From CAZLHO01 sp964559455 (lineage in GTDB: Bacteria; Krumholzibacteriota; Krumholzibacteriia; LZORAL124-64-63), in the NCBI GenBank assembly GCA_964559455.1, contig CAZLHO010000002.1, forward strand, positions 60,633 to 124,632: a stretch of DNA of 64,000 nt, read 5' to 3'. Below the pieces are notes generated by a model, which was given only the letters and a program-made list of their open reading frames with translations, did not search any database and was not told the DNA's origin. Positions 27,467 to 36,101 of the stretch are shown here, piece by piece. The position numbers were made by a program, and so were the translations under genes. Within the stretch, counting starts at the first letter, position 1; the number at the start of each line of letters is the position of its first letter.

Positions 27467-28726
27467 ATGGATCTCAACGTTTCCTATCTGCCGACCGTCG
27501 CGTTCGGCGTCGCGACGGTCTGGCTGGCCTTTCGCTGGCGCCGCGAGAATCTGCTGCGACGGCGTTCGGCCACGGCCCTGCGCGGCGCGCGCGCCGAGAT
27601 ACGCGGCATCCTGGACAACATGGGCAGCGGGTTGCTGCTGCTGGACCGCCGCGGCGACATCGTCCGCCTGAACCGGGCCGGGGCGCGCATCCTGGGTCTG
27701 GACCCCGTCGACGTGCGGGGCCGATCCGCGACCTGCGCCCTGCGCAACGGGCTGACGGTCTTCACGGCCTGTCTGACGGACGTCCTGGAGGGTGGCGCCC
27801 CCCTGACGCGGCACGAACTCGTGGTCAGCGGCGGCGATCGGCAGGTCCTGACCCTGGGCATGACCGTCACCCCCCTGCGCGGGTCCGGCGGCGAATCCGA
27901 GGGCGTCCTGGCCATCTTCCGCGACATCACCGAGGTCGTGCGCATGCGCGAGCACATGCGCGAGGTCGACCGTCTGGCCGCCGTCGGCGAGATGGCCGCC
28001 AGCATCGCCCACGAGATCCGCAACCCCCTGGGCAGCATCCGCGGCAGCGTCGAGCTGCTGAACGGCGAGCTCGAGCTCGAGGGCTACCAGCGGCGCCTCT
28101 TCGACCTGGTGCTCAAGGAGAGCCGCCGGGTGAACACGATCATCGCCGATTTCCTGGGTTTCGCCCGCCTGCGTCAGCCCCAGCCGCGCGAGCTGCAACT
28201 GGAGCCCTTGCTGGCCTCGGTGGCCTTCCAGATCGGTCTCGATGTCAAGTCGCGGCGCGGCGAGGTCGCGGTCACGCATCAGGCGGAGCCGGGCCTGAAG
28301 ATCCACGCCGACGAGGAGCAGCTGACGCAACTGCTGCTGAACCTGGCCCTGAACGCCTGCGAGGCGATGGGGCAGCGGGGGAGCCTGGACATCGCCGCCG
28401 AAACGGACGCGTCCGGGAAGACCTGCCGCATCCGGGTCGCGGACAGCGGGCCCGGCGTCCCGGAGCAGATCCAGGGTGAACTCTTCAAGCCCTTCTTCAC
28501 GACGAAGAAGGGGGGGACGGGCCTGGGGCTGCCGATGGTGGCGCGCATCGCCCACTCCCACGCCGGCGTGATCACCGTGGGCGACGGACGGGACGGCGGG
28601 GCCGTCTTCACGCTCGAGATCCCGGTGCGGCCCGACCTGGGGGACGTCGAGGCCGGGACCCTGCCGGCGGGCCGTTTCGAGATCGTCGATGCCGTCCCGG
28701 AGATGGAAACCGTCTCTACGCCTTGA
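27467..28726 (+). CDS. NtrB-type sensor histidine kinase
   Basis: 419 residues. One N-terminal transmembrane helix (PTVAFGVATVWLAF), a PAS domain (about residues 45-165, ILDNMGSGLLLLD to FRDITEVV), a HisKA box with phospho-accepting H182 in HEIRNPLG, then an HATPase domain with N-box NLALNACEAM, G1 DSGPGVP, F-box FKPFFTTKKGGTG and GLGLPM. GGGAGGA lies 6 nt before ATG 27467. The response regulator follows 108 bp downstream. The PAS domain probably senses a small molecule or redox state; the signal cannot be read from the sequence. Confidence 0.92.
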   Translation: MDLNVSYLPTVAFGVATVWLAFRWRRENLLRRRSATALRGARAEIRGILDNMGSGLLLLDRRGDIVRLNRAGARILGLDPVDVRGRSATCALRNGLTVFTACLTDVLEGGAPLTRHELVVSGGDRQVLTLGMTVTPLRGSGGESEGVLAIFRDITEVVRMREHMREVDRLAAVGEMAASIAHEIRNPLGSIRGSVELLNGELELEGYQRRLFDLVLKESRRVNTIIADFLGFARLRQPQPRELQLEPLLASVAFQIGLDVKSRRGEVAVTHQAEPGLKIHADEEQLTQLLLNLALNACEAMGQRGSLDIAAETDASGKTCRIRVADSGPGVPEQIQGELFKPFFTTKKGGTGLGLPMVARIAHSHAGVITVGDGRDGGAVFTLEIPVRPDLGDVEAGTLPAGRFEIVDAVPEMETVSTP

Positions 28727-28834
28727 AGCCGGGTTTGGCTCTAAAGGAGCCTTCCCGTCGACCGATGCCAGGAAGAGATCATCATCCAGGTGCCGCCGCG
28801 GCGCCGCGCATCGCATCTGCCAAGGAGAGCGGCA

Positions 28835-30280
28835 ATGCCCATGGACAGAATCCTGGTCGTCGACGACGAAGAGTCGATGTGCCAATACCTTCAGATCCTG
28901 CTCGAGAAAGAGAACTACGCGGTCGCAACGGCGCCTTCGGGCGCGGCGGCCTTGGCCCTGATGGAGGACGCGCCCTTCGACGTCGTCCTGACCGACATCC
29001 AGATGCCGAAGATGGACGGGATCCAGCTCCTGAAGGGGATCAAGGCCATCGATCCCCACACGCCCGTCGTCATCCTGACCGCCTACGCCAGCGAGCAGAG
29101 CGCGATCGACGCCGTGAACCTGGGCGCCTACTCGTACCTGCAGAAGCATTGCAAGAACGAGGAGATCCGCACGACCGTGCGCAACGCCCTGGCCCTGCGC
29201 CACGCCACCGCCGAGAACGTCCAGCTCAAGCGTGAACTCAAGCGCGCCGCCCCCGACCACCGGATCATCGGCAAGAGCTGCGGCATGGAGGCCGTCTTCC
29301 GCATGGTCGACAAGATCGCCTGCACCGCGGCGACCGTGCTGATCAACGGCGAGAGCGGCACGGGCAAGGAACTGATCGCCCGCGCGATCCACGAGCGCAG
29401 CGAGCGCAACGAAAAGCCCTTCGTGGCCATCAACTGCGGCGCGATCCCCGAGACCCTGCTCGAGAGCCAGCTCTTCGGCCACGTCAGGGGCTCGTTCACC
29501 AGCGCCGACCGCGATCACGACGGTTTCTGCCGGCAGGCCGAGGGCGGCACCATCTTCCTGGACGAGATCGGCGAGACGCCCCACGCGATCCAGGTCAAGC
29601 TGCTGCGCATGCTGCAGGAGCGGGAGATCTATCCGGTGGGATCGAGCCGCGCCGTGAAGGTCGACCTGCGCGTGATCGCCGCCACGAACCGCAACCTGGA
29701 CGAGGAGGTGGCCGAGGGGCGCTTCCGCGCCGACCTCTTCTACCGCCTGAACGTCATCCCCGTCGAGCTGCCGCCCCTGCGCGAGCGGAGGGACGACATC
29801 CCCTTGCTGGCCGACCACTTCCTGCGCCGCCACTGCGCCGACTACGCCGGCGGACTGGCCAAGATGGTCGATGACGCCGCCCTGCAGGCCCTGCAGCTCT
29901 ACGAGTGGCCGGGCAACGTGCGCGAACTCGAGAACGTCATCGAGCGGGCGAGCATCATCCGCGACGGCCACGTGATCACCCTGCGCGACCTGCCCGCGGC
30001 CGTACGCTCGCCGCTGGCCGGCTCGGTGCCGGCGGGCAACATCGTCGGCAGCCATCTGCCGCTGGAGGATGTCGAGCAGGCTCATATCCTGAAGGTTCTC
30101 GACAGCGTCGGGAACCACAAGAAGCGCGCGGCGGAGATCCTGCAGATCAACCCGTCGACCCTCTACCGCAAGCTGCTGCGCTACGGCATGGCCGGGCCCA
30201 ACGACGAGGATTGCGACGATGTCGACGCCGAAGCATCGGCCGAGCCGGAATTCGCCGGGGCCGGCGAAGAGAGGGAATGA
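28835..30280 (+). CDS. NtrC-family sigma-54-type response regulator
   Basis: 481 residues. Receiver domain with acidic pocket VVDDEE and phosphorylated D54 (TDIQMPKMDG). AAA+ domain with Walker A GESGTGK (172-178) and Walker B GGTIFLDEIGE. A Fis-type helix-turn-helix at the C terminus (KKRAAEILQINPSTLYRKL). The loop that contacts sigma-54, normally GAFTGA, reads GSFTSA at 219-224. AAGGAGA is 6 nt before ATG 28835. Partner of the kinase just upstream; activates transcription from sigma-54 promoters if the loop variant is functional. Confidence 0.93.
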   Translation: MPMDRILVVDDEESMCQYLQILLEKENYAVATAPSGAAALALMEDAPFDVVLTDIQMPKMDGIQLLKGIKAIDPHTPVVILTAYASEQSAIDAVNLGAYSYLQKHCKNEEIRTTVRNALALRHATAENVQLKRELKRAAPDHRIIGKSCGMEAVFRMVDKIACTAATVLINGESGTGKELIARAIHERSERNEKPFVAINCGAIPETLLESQLFGHVRGSFTSADRDHDGFCRQAEGGTIFLDEIGETPHAIQVKLLRMLQEREIYPVGSSRAVKVDLRVIAATNRNLDEEVAEGRFRADLFYRLNVIPVELPPLRERRDDIPLLADHFLRRHCADYAGGLAKMVDDAALQALQLYEWPGNVRELENVIERASIIRDGHVITLRDLPAAVRSPLAGSVPAGNIVGSHLPLEDVEQAHILKVLDSVGNHKKRAAEILQINPSTLYRKLLRYGMAGPNDEDCDDVDAEASAEPEFAGAGEERE

Positions 30281-30307
30281 CCGAGTCACGAGGCGGGGGG
30301 AGTCGCC

Positions 30308-30787
30308 GTGTTCCGGGTGAGGGGCCGTTCGCAGCGCGGGGAGATCCTGGTGGCCGTTTTCCTGGTCGCCGTTCTGGTCTACGTCCTGGTTCCCCACGTG
30401 GTCGCCATCGGCTCCCGCACCCGCGTGACCGCGGTCAAGCTCAACTGTCGCATCGTGCAGGAGGCCGCCGAGCGCTTCGCCGTGCTCAGCGGCGGCCGAT
30501 ACCCCGGAAGTCTGGACGATTCCACACCCGACGGCACCATCTTGTCCGACCTTTTGCCCACCCGCAGCCCCCTGCGCAACCCCTTCGCGCCCCGCCTCGA
30601 CGTCCTCGTCGAGGGCGAGGCCGCACTCCCGGGTCAGACCGGCTACCGAGTCGTCTCCTGCCGCGAGAGCGGCCAGGCCTATGTGATCACCGGCTGCGGC
30701 CCGGAGGCCGGGACGATCGTCTGCACCCTGACGCCGCGTCGCGATTGCCGCCCGGTTCCCGCGGCCGTCACCCTGCGCATTCCCTAG
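30308..30787 (+). CDS. Pseudopilin-like protein
   Basis: 159 residues from GTG 30308 with GGCGGGGGGAG upstream. A short basic leader ending QRG is followed by EILVAVFLVAVLVYVLVP, a hydrophobic helix like that of type IV pilins and type II pseudopilins. The next part (KLNCRIVQEAAERFAVLSGGRYPGSL) matches the helix and YP turn seen after the pilin helix. The cleavage site would be G/E, and the conserved Glu5 is missing, as in some minor pseudopilins. Four cysteines in the C-terminal half could form disulfides. No other secretion-machine genes are adjacent. Confidence 0.6.
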   Translation: MFRVRGRSQRGEILVAVFLVAVLVYVLVPHVVAIGSRTRVTAVKLNCRIVQEAAERFAVLSGGRYPGSLDDSTPDGTILSDLLPTRSPLRNPFAPRLDVLVEGEAALPGQTGYRVVSCRESGQAYVITGCGPEAGTIVCTLTPRRDCRPVPAAVTLRIP

Positions 30788-30879
30788 TCCCTTGCCGGCC
30801 CTCGCTTCGCCGTGCGCCTGCGGGCTTGCCGCGGCCTCCGGCGTTCTCTATGCTCTGGACGAGCGGGAGGAGGATCGTC

Positions 30880-31413
30880 GTGTGGATTTCCCTGGTCGGG
30901 TTCATGGGCTGCGGCAAGACATCCGTCGCGCGGGTCCTTTCCGATCTCACCTTCCTGCCGATCCGGGACCTCGACGCCGAGGTCGCCCGGACCGCCGGCA
31001 TGTCCGTGGGCGAGATCTTCGCGCGCGAGGGAGAGGCGAGCTTCCGCGCGCGCGAAGCCGATGTCCTGCGTCGCGTTCCGACCGACGGCGAACTGATCGT
31101 GGACTGCGGCGGCGGCATCGTCGAGGATCCGGCTGCGCGGGCCAAGCTGCGGCGTTGCGGGACCGTGATCTGGATCGACGCCCCCTGGGAGACGCTGCGG
31201 CGCCGGATCGAACGCGATCCGAAAGAGCGGCCGTTGCGCGAGCTGATGGGCTGGGACGGGATGGCCGGACTCTACCGGCGGCGCACTCCCCTCTATGCGG
31301 TCTGCGCCCATTTCCGCGTGCGCAGCGATTGGGGCGACGCCGAGACGGTGGCCCGGCGCGCGCTGGCTTGCTGCCTGCGCGCCGAGGGCGTCATGCTCCG
31401 GGAGGATCCTTGA
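30880..31413 (+). CDS. aroK: Shikimate kinase
   Basis: 177 residues. Phosphorylates shikimate at O3 in chorismate synthesis. P-loop GFMGCGKT (K13), substrate-binding D-L-D (IRDLDAEV), CGGG in VDCGGGIV and the lid region RDPKERPL are all present. GTG 30880 has GGGAGGAGG 6 nt upstream; ATG 30850 in the same frame would add ten residues ahead of that site. The C terminus overlaps the start of rsmD. No other aro gene is nearby. Confidence 0.92.
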   Translation: MWISLVGFMGCGKTSVARVLSDLTFLPIRDLDAEVARTAGMSVGEIFAREGEASFRAREADVLRRVPTDGELIVDCGGGIVEDPAARAKLRRCGTVIWIDAPWETLRRRIERDPKERPLRELMGWDGMAGLYRRRTPLYAVCAHFRVRSDWGDAETVARRALACCLRAEGVMLREDP

Positions 31414-31964
31414 GGATCGTGGCCGGAGCCTGGCGCGGACGGCGCCTCTCGGCCCCGCCCGGGGACGCCCTGCGGCCCACCGCCGATCGGGTCAAGGAGG
31501 CGCTCTTCGACATCCTGGGCCCCCGCGTCGTCGACGCCGTCGTCGTCGACCTCTGCTGCGGGGCCGGCGGTCTGGGCCTGGAGGCCCTGAGCCGCGGCGC
31601 GGAACGCGTCCATTTCGTGGACCGCTCGTCCCGGTCCCTGGATTTCGCCCGCCGCAATGCGGAACATTGCGGCACCGACGCGGAGCGGGCCATCTTCGTC
31701 CGCGAGGATTGTCTGCGCTGGCTCGAGCGCCGCCTGGCGTCGGGCGCCGCCTGGGACCTGCTGCTGGCCGACCCGCCCTACGTCGGCGGCCTCGCCGGGG
31801 AGATCCGAAACCGGTTGGTGGCGGCGCCGCGGGGCGCGGCACCGGTCCTGGCGGTCATCGAACATTCCGCCGACGTCGCCCTGGCGCCGGCGGCGGGCTG
31901 GCGCATCGACGCGCGCCGCTATGGCGCGACCATCCTGAGCTTCCTGGAGGTCGACGATGTCTGA
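31410..31964 (+). CDS. rsmD: 16S rRNA (guanine966-N2)-methyltransferase RsmD
   Basis: 184 residues from TTG 31410, which reproduces the family opening (L/M)RIVAG..RGRRL; the TTG overlaps the aroK stop (TTGA). SAM-binding motif DLCCGAGGLGLEAL and catalytic DPPY at residues 121-124. Methylates G966 of 16S rRNA. Its end overlaps coaD by 8 bp, the common rsmD-coaD pairing. Confidence 0.93.
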   Translation: MRIVAGAWRGRRLSAPPGDALRPTADRVKEALFDILGPRVVDAVVVDLCCGAGGLGLEALSRGAERVHFVDRSSRSLDFARRNAEHCGTDAERAIFVREDCLRWLERRLASGAAWDLLLADPPYVGGLAGEIRNRLVAAPRGAAPVLAVIEHSADVALAPAAGWRIDARRYGATILSFLEVDDV

Positions 31965-32448
31965 GCGCAACGCCATCTATCCCGGCACCTTCGACCCGAT
32001 CACGCTGGGGCATCTCGACATCCTGGGCCGCGCCTTGCGTCTCTTCGAAAGGGTGACCGTGGCCGTCGCCGAGGGGGGGCGCAACACCCTCTTCGACGCC
32101 GACGAGCGCGTGGCCCTGGCCCGGGAAGCCGTGGCCGCCGCGATGCCCGACCCCGCGCGTTGCCCGGTGGTCGCCTTCGACGGCCTGCTCGTCGAGGCCA
32201 TGAGGCGCCACGGTGCGGTGGCCGCGGTGCGCGGCATCCGCAGCATCGGCGACCTCGACCACGAGCAGCAGATGGCGGCCATGAACCGGTCCCTGGCGCC
32301 GGAGTTCGAAGTGATCGTCCTCTTCTCGCGGCCGGAGCTGGTTATGGTCAGCGGCAGTCTCGTCCGCGACGTGGCCCGCTGCGGCGGGGACCTCGCCTCC
32401 TATGTGCCGCCCCACGTCGCCGAGGCCCTGCGTCGCCGCTTCGCCTGA
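31957..32448 (+). CDS. coaD: Pantetheine-phosphate adenylyltransferase
   Basis: 163 residues, full length. Transfers AMP to 4'-phosphopantetheine in coenzyme A synthesis. Nucleotidyltransferase motif TFDPITLGH (H19) and the second ATP-binding region near the C terminus, VSGSLVRDVA, where Ser-Ser-Thr is usual and V-S-G-S is found here. The final segment YVPPHVAEAL is typical. The supply of pantetheine cofactor links it to the acyl carrier protein encoded 13 kb downstream. Confidence 0.95.
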   Translation: MSERNAIYPGTFDPITLGHLDILGRALRLFERVTVAVAEGGRNTLFDADERVALAREAVAAAMPDPARCPVVAFDGLLVEAMRRHGAVAAVRGIRSIGDLDHEQQMAAMNRSLAPEFEVIVLFSRPELVMVSGSLVRDVARCGGDLASYVPPHVAEALRRRFA

Positions 32449-32660
32449 TCGGGGGAGGGCCGCCGTCGTCCCAAGGCGACCTTTCGGTCGGGGGGCGTCG
32501 CCCGGGGGCGACCGGTCGCCGCGCAGGCGCTTCCTTGCGGCGGACGCCATTCGTCGCGATGATTGGCCTCCGCCCGTCCGTCGCCCTTTTCGGATCGGGC
32601 AGGATTATTGCATGCATTCCCCGTCGGCGGTCCCGGCGCACGACGCGGCCTGGAGGTCCC

Positions 32661-33677
32661 TTGAAGTTCATCGACACGGCCAAGATCCAGGTGACCGCCG
32701 GCAAGGGCGGCGACGGTTGCGTCGCCTACCGACGCGAGAAGTACAATCCTCGCGGCGGCCCCAGCGGCGGGAACGGCGGGAACGGCGGGTCGGTCTGGTT
32801 CGTCGCCGCCAAGGGCAGCACGACGCTGCAGGACTTCCGTTATCGGCGCACCTACAAGGCCGAGGCGGGCAAGCCGGGCTCGGGCTCCAACCGCACCGGC
32901 GCCGCCGGGCAGGATCTCGAGATCCCCGTGCCCTGCGGCACGACGATCTTCGACGTCGCCGCCGACCAGGTCCTGGGCGATCTCGTCGATCCCGGCGATC
33001 GCGTGCTCGCCGCGGCCGGCGGTCGTGGCGGCAAGGGCAATTTCGAGTTCCGCAACCCGCGCAACCAGACGCCCGACTATGCCCAGCCCGGCCGCGAGGG
33101 CGCCTCGCTGGAAGTCCGGCTGGAGCTGCGGCTCCTGGCCGACATCGGGCTGGTCGGCCTGCCCAACGCGGGCAAGTCGACTCTCCTGGCCCGGCTGACG
33201 TCGGCCAGGCCGAAGATCGCCGACTACCCCTTCACGACCCTCGTGCCGAACCTGGGCATCGTCGATCTGGGGGAGTTCGTCAGCTGCACCCTGGCCGACA
33301 TTCCCGGACTGATCGAGGGCGCCAGTCTGGGCAAGGGCCTGGGGCACGACTTCCTGCGCCACATCGAGCGGACCCGGGCGCTGCTGATGCTGGTCGACGT
33401 CACCGATCCGGAACCGGTGGCCACTCTCGAGGTCCTGCACGCCGAGCTGCGTGATCATGGCCGGCGGCTCGAGGAGCTGCCCCTGGCCGTGGCCCTGACC
33501 AAGGGCGATCTGGTCGATGCCGCGGTCGCCGACGAGGCGCTGGGCCGCGTCCGCGCGTGGACCGAGTCCCGGGGGGCCGAGGCCCTGGTCGTCAGTTCCG
33601 TCTCCGGCTTGAATCTCGAGCCTCTGCGCCACCTGATCCGTCGACTCTACCGCGAGGTCTCCGCCGGGGTCGATTGA
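32661..33677 (+). CDS. obg: Obg/CgtA GTPase
   Basis: 338 residues from TTG 32661 (GGAGG 4 nt upstream). The glycine-rich Obg fold (residues 1-157, with GGPSGGNGGNGG and GGRGGKGN) is followed by a GTPase domain: G1 GLPNAGKST (K172), G3 DIPGLIEGAS, G4 TKGD and G5 VSSVSGL. G4 has TKGD where TKxD is required, so it is intact. It lacks the variable C-terminal extension. Obg acts in 50S ribosome assembly and stress signalling. The usual rplU-rpmA neighbours are absent. The 212 bp upstream holds a GTCGCCC/GGGCGAC inverted repeat (32498-32513) but no clear promoter. Confidence 0.95.
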   Translation: MKFIDTAKIQVTAGKGGDGCVAYRREKYNPRGGPSGGNGGNGGSVWFVAAKGSTTLQDFRYRRTYKAEAGKPGSGSNRTGAAGQDLEIPVPCGTTIFDVAADQVLGDLVDPGDRVLAAAGGRGGKGNFEFRNPRNQTPDYAQPGREGASLEVRLELRLLADIGLVGLPNAGKSTLLARLTSARPKIADYPFTTLVPNLGIVDLGEFVSCTLADIPGLIEGASLGKGLGHDFLRHIERTRALLMLVDVTDPEPVATLEVLHAELRDHGRRLEELPLAVALTKGDLVDAAVADEALGRVRAWTESRGAEALVVSSVSGLNLEPLRHLIRRLYREVSAGVD

Positions 33678-33727
33678 GGTCCTCGGCCCCTTCCTCCCGC
33701 AGTTTTCTCCCGGAAGGGCGGTCCCCG

Positions 33728-34651
33728 ATGGCCGCACCCGATCCGCGTCCGACTCCCTCTCGCCGTCACTGGCGGTTGGGGCCCGGGGATTCCCACTGGC
33801 CGCCGCTCTGGCGCGAGATGCACGATCCTCCGGCCTCGATCCGCGGCGCGGGCAGGCTCGAGGCGCTGACCGGACCGGCGCTGGCCGTGGTCGGCACGCG
33901 CCGGGCCACCCTCCGCGGCATGGCCGTATCCCGGGGGCTGGGCGCCGCGCTGGCCCGCTGCGGCTGGGTCGTGGTCAGCGGGCTGGCCCGGGGCATCGAC
34001 GCCGCAGCTCACGAGGGAGCCCTGGAGGCGGGCGGCCTTTCTGTGGCCGTGATGGCCACCGGACTCGACCGCACTTATCCGCCCGGGCACGCCGACCTGA
34101 GGCGTCGCCTCGAGGAGGGCGGCTGCGTCGTCACCGAGCAGGCGGACGGGGTGGATCCGATGCCCTTCACCTTCCCGCGGCGCAATCGGCTGGTCGCCGG
34201 GATGGTCAGCGGCGTGATCGTCGTCGAAGCGCCTCGGCGCAGCGGCGCCCTGATCACCGCGATGCTCGCCCTCGACGAGAACCGCGAGGTCTTCGCCGTC
34301 CCGGGCCCCGTCGACTGCGAGCAGAGCCGGGGCTGTCATCACCTGCTGCGCGAGGGAGCGCACCTGCTCGAGAGCCTGGACGACGTGCGCCGCGTGCTGG
34401 AATTTCCGGCGCCGCCGGCGCAGGGGGGGGAGGCCGGCCGGATCTTCGGTCCGCCCGAGCCGGCCCCCGGCACGTCCGCGCGCTGGATCCTGGACCGGCT
34501 GGATCTGGCCGGCGTTCCCGAAGGCGCCCTGCGGCGGCGCTGGCGGGGCGGGGACGGTCCCTGGCACGAGGGTCTGCTCGCCCTGGAGATGGCGGGGTGG
34601 ATCCGCCGGTTGCCTGGCGGCAGACTGGCGCGTAGAATGCCAACGCTCTGA
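33728..34651 (+). CDS. dprA: DNA-processing protein DprA
   Basis: 307 residues. Rossmann-like DprA core with VVGTRRAT, VVSGLARGIDAAAHEGAL, GLDRTYPPGH, FPRRNRLVAG and the PGP motif VFAVPGPVD. A short winged-helix-like tail (residues about 240-307) resembles the DML1-type domain of some DprA proteins. DprA loads RecA on incoming single-stranded DNA during transformation. GGAAGGG is about 9 nt before ATG 33728. Together with the ComEA-like gene it suggests natural competence. Confidence 0.93.
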   Translation: MAAPDPRPTPSRRHWRLGPGDSHWPPLWREMHDPPASIRGAGRLEALTGPALAVVGTRRATLRGMAVSRGLGAALARCGWVVVSGLARGIDAAAHEGALEAGGLSVAVMATGLDRTYPPGHADLRRRLEEGGCVVTEQADGVDPMPFTFPRRNRLVAGMVSGVIVVEAPRRSGALITAMLALDENREVFAVPGPVDCEQSRGCHHLLREGAHLLESLDDVRRVLEFPAPPAQGGEAGRIFGPPEPAPGTSARWILDRLDLAGVPEGALRRRWRGGDGPWHEGLLALEMAGWIRRLPGGRLARRMPTL

Positions 34652-34683
34652 TACTGATCCTGTAGTCACCGGGAGGTCGGACC

Positions 34684-35592
34684 ATGGCGTCGGCGGCCAA
34701 GCGCCTGCGTTGGTCGGTCGAATACGCGGCGCTCGGCGTCGTGCGCGGCGCGGCCCGTCTGCTGCCGCGCCCCTGGCTCTCCGCGGCGGGCCGGGGCCTG
34801 GGCCGTTTCGCCGGCCAGGTGCTGGGCCTGCGCCGCGCCGTCGTCCTGGAGAACCTGGGCCACGCCTTCCCCGAACTCGACGACCGGCAGTTGCGGGAGC
34901 TGGCCGGTCGCGTCTACGCGCAGCTGGGCATGAGCCTGGTCGAATTCCTGCGCCTGGGCGACCTCTCGCCCGCGGATTTGCGCGAATGCGTGCGGATCGA
35001 GGACGAGGGCCGGCTCGACGCCCTGCGCGCCGCCGGCCGCGGCGCCCTGCTCACCACCGGCCACTTCGGGAACTGGGAGTACCTGGGCGCCGCCCTGGCC
35101 GCCAACGGCTATCCGGTGAGCTTCCTGGTCAAGGACCAGTCGAACGCCAGGGTCGACCGCGCCCAGAACGAGATCCGCCGCCGCGCCGGCATGGGCGTCA
35201 TCCGTCAGAGCGCCCTCGGCCAGATCGTCAAGGCTGTCCGCGGGGGGGAATTCGTCGGTATCCTGCCCGACCAGAATGCCGGCGGCGACGGGGTCTTCGT
35301 CGATTTCATGGGGCGTCCGGCCTCGGCGGCGCGGGGGCTGGCCTGGCTCGCGTGGCGCCTGGACTGTCCGATCGTGCCCGTGGCCATCATCCGCCGTCCC
35401 GAGGGCGGCCACCGGGCCGTCTTCCGGGATCCGATCGAACCCGACCCGGGGGCGGAGGAGGAGGCCGAAGTGCGGCGGCTGACCGAGGCCCACACGCGGG
35501 CGCTCGAGGCCTTCGTCCGCGCCCATCCCGACCACTACTTCTGGGTCCACCGCCGCTGGAAGACGCGCCCCCCGCAGGAGGGCGCCGACTGA
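34684..35592 (+). CDS. Lipid A lauroyl/myristoyl acyltransferase family protein
   Basis: 302 residues of the LpxL/HtrB family, which add a secondary acyl chain to lipid A at the inner membrane. The catalytic H-x4-E motif is HFGNWE (H127, E132); the second conserved part is DQNAGGDGVFVDFMGRPA. GGGAGGT precedes ATG 34684. The gene faces a minus-strand gene with only 22 bp between the stops. Together with rfaE1/rfaE2 it shows an LPS-type outer membrane. Which acyl chain is transferred cannot be told. Confidence 0.9.
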   Translation: MASAAKRLRWSVEYAALGVVRGAARLLPRPWLSAAGRGLGRFAGQVLGLRRAVVLENLGHAFPELDDRQLRELAGRVYAQLGMSLVEFLRLGDLSPADLRECVRIEDEGRLDALRAAGRGALLTTGHFGNWEYLGAALAANGYPVSFLVKDQSNARVDRAQNEIRRRAGMGVIRQSALGQIVKAVRGGEFVGILPDQNAGGDGVFVDFMGRPASAARGLAWLAWRLDCPIVPVAIIRRPEGGHRAVFRDPIEPDPGAEEEAEVRRLTEAHTRALEAFVRAHPDHYFWVHRRWKTRPPQEGAD

Positions 35593-35614
35593 GCCGCGTC
35601 CGCCCGAGGATGGC

Positions 35615-35926
35615 TCAGTTCTTGGAGTCCGGCGCGTGGAAAATGGTGCCCGCCTCCGGCTTGCCGGGCAGCCGGATCTCGCCGAAGGTCTGTTCGTAAC
35701 GCTGCACGTTGGCCTCGAGGGTCCGGAGCAGGGCCTTGATGTTCTGCGGCGTCATGATGATGCGCGCGAAGACCTTGCTCTTGGGCAGGCCGGGCATCAT
35801 GCGGGCGAAGTCGATGATGAACTCGCTGGGGGAGTGGGCGATCAGGGCCAGGTTGGCGTAGATGCCGGCGGCCTCGTCCTTGCCCACCTCGACGTTGATC
35901 TGCTGGGGCTGGGGCTTCTTCTCCAC
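35615..35926 (-). CDS. DUF3467 family protein
   Basis: 103 residues, GTG start at 35926 with GAGGAGA 5 nt upstream on the minus strand. The core INVEVGKDEAAGIYANLALIAHSPSEF followed by DFARMMPGLPKSKVFARIIMTPQNIKALL matches DUF3467, small proteins of unknown function common in bacteria. The tail is basic and charged. It is one of the few minus-strand genes here and is divergent from rfaE1, sharing a 175-bp intergenic region. Confidence 0.88.
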   Translation of the reverse strand: MEKKPQPQQINVEVGKDEAAGIYANLALIAHSPSEFIIDFARMMPGLPKSKVFARIIMTPQNIKALLRTLEANVQRYEQTFGEIRLPGKPEAGTIFHAPDSKN

Positions 35927-36018
35927 GATCTCTCCTCGGATTCGGGTGCATGGGCAATCATAGCGCGGTCGGCGCCGCGGGGCCAGCCTCGTGGCCGGAT
36001 CCCCGCTCCGGGGGCCGG

Positions 36019-36047
36019 TTGACAGGCCCCGGAACGGGTGATAGCTT
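36019..36047 (+). promoter_or_regulatory. Predicted sigma-70 promoter for rfaE1
   Basis: TTGACA at 36019-36024, a 17-nt spacer and an extended -10 (TG at 36039-36040, then TAGCTT at 36042-36047). The -35 is consensus and the -10 weak but extended. It lies 55 bp before the rfaE1 ATG, in the divergent gap with the DUF3467 gene. Confidence 0.5.
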
Positions 36048-36101
36048 CGCTGCGCCCGCCGCGGCCGCGGCGGTTTCTTCAATTCCGCAAGGAGCGCCGG
36101 C

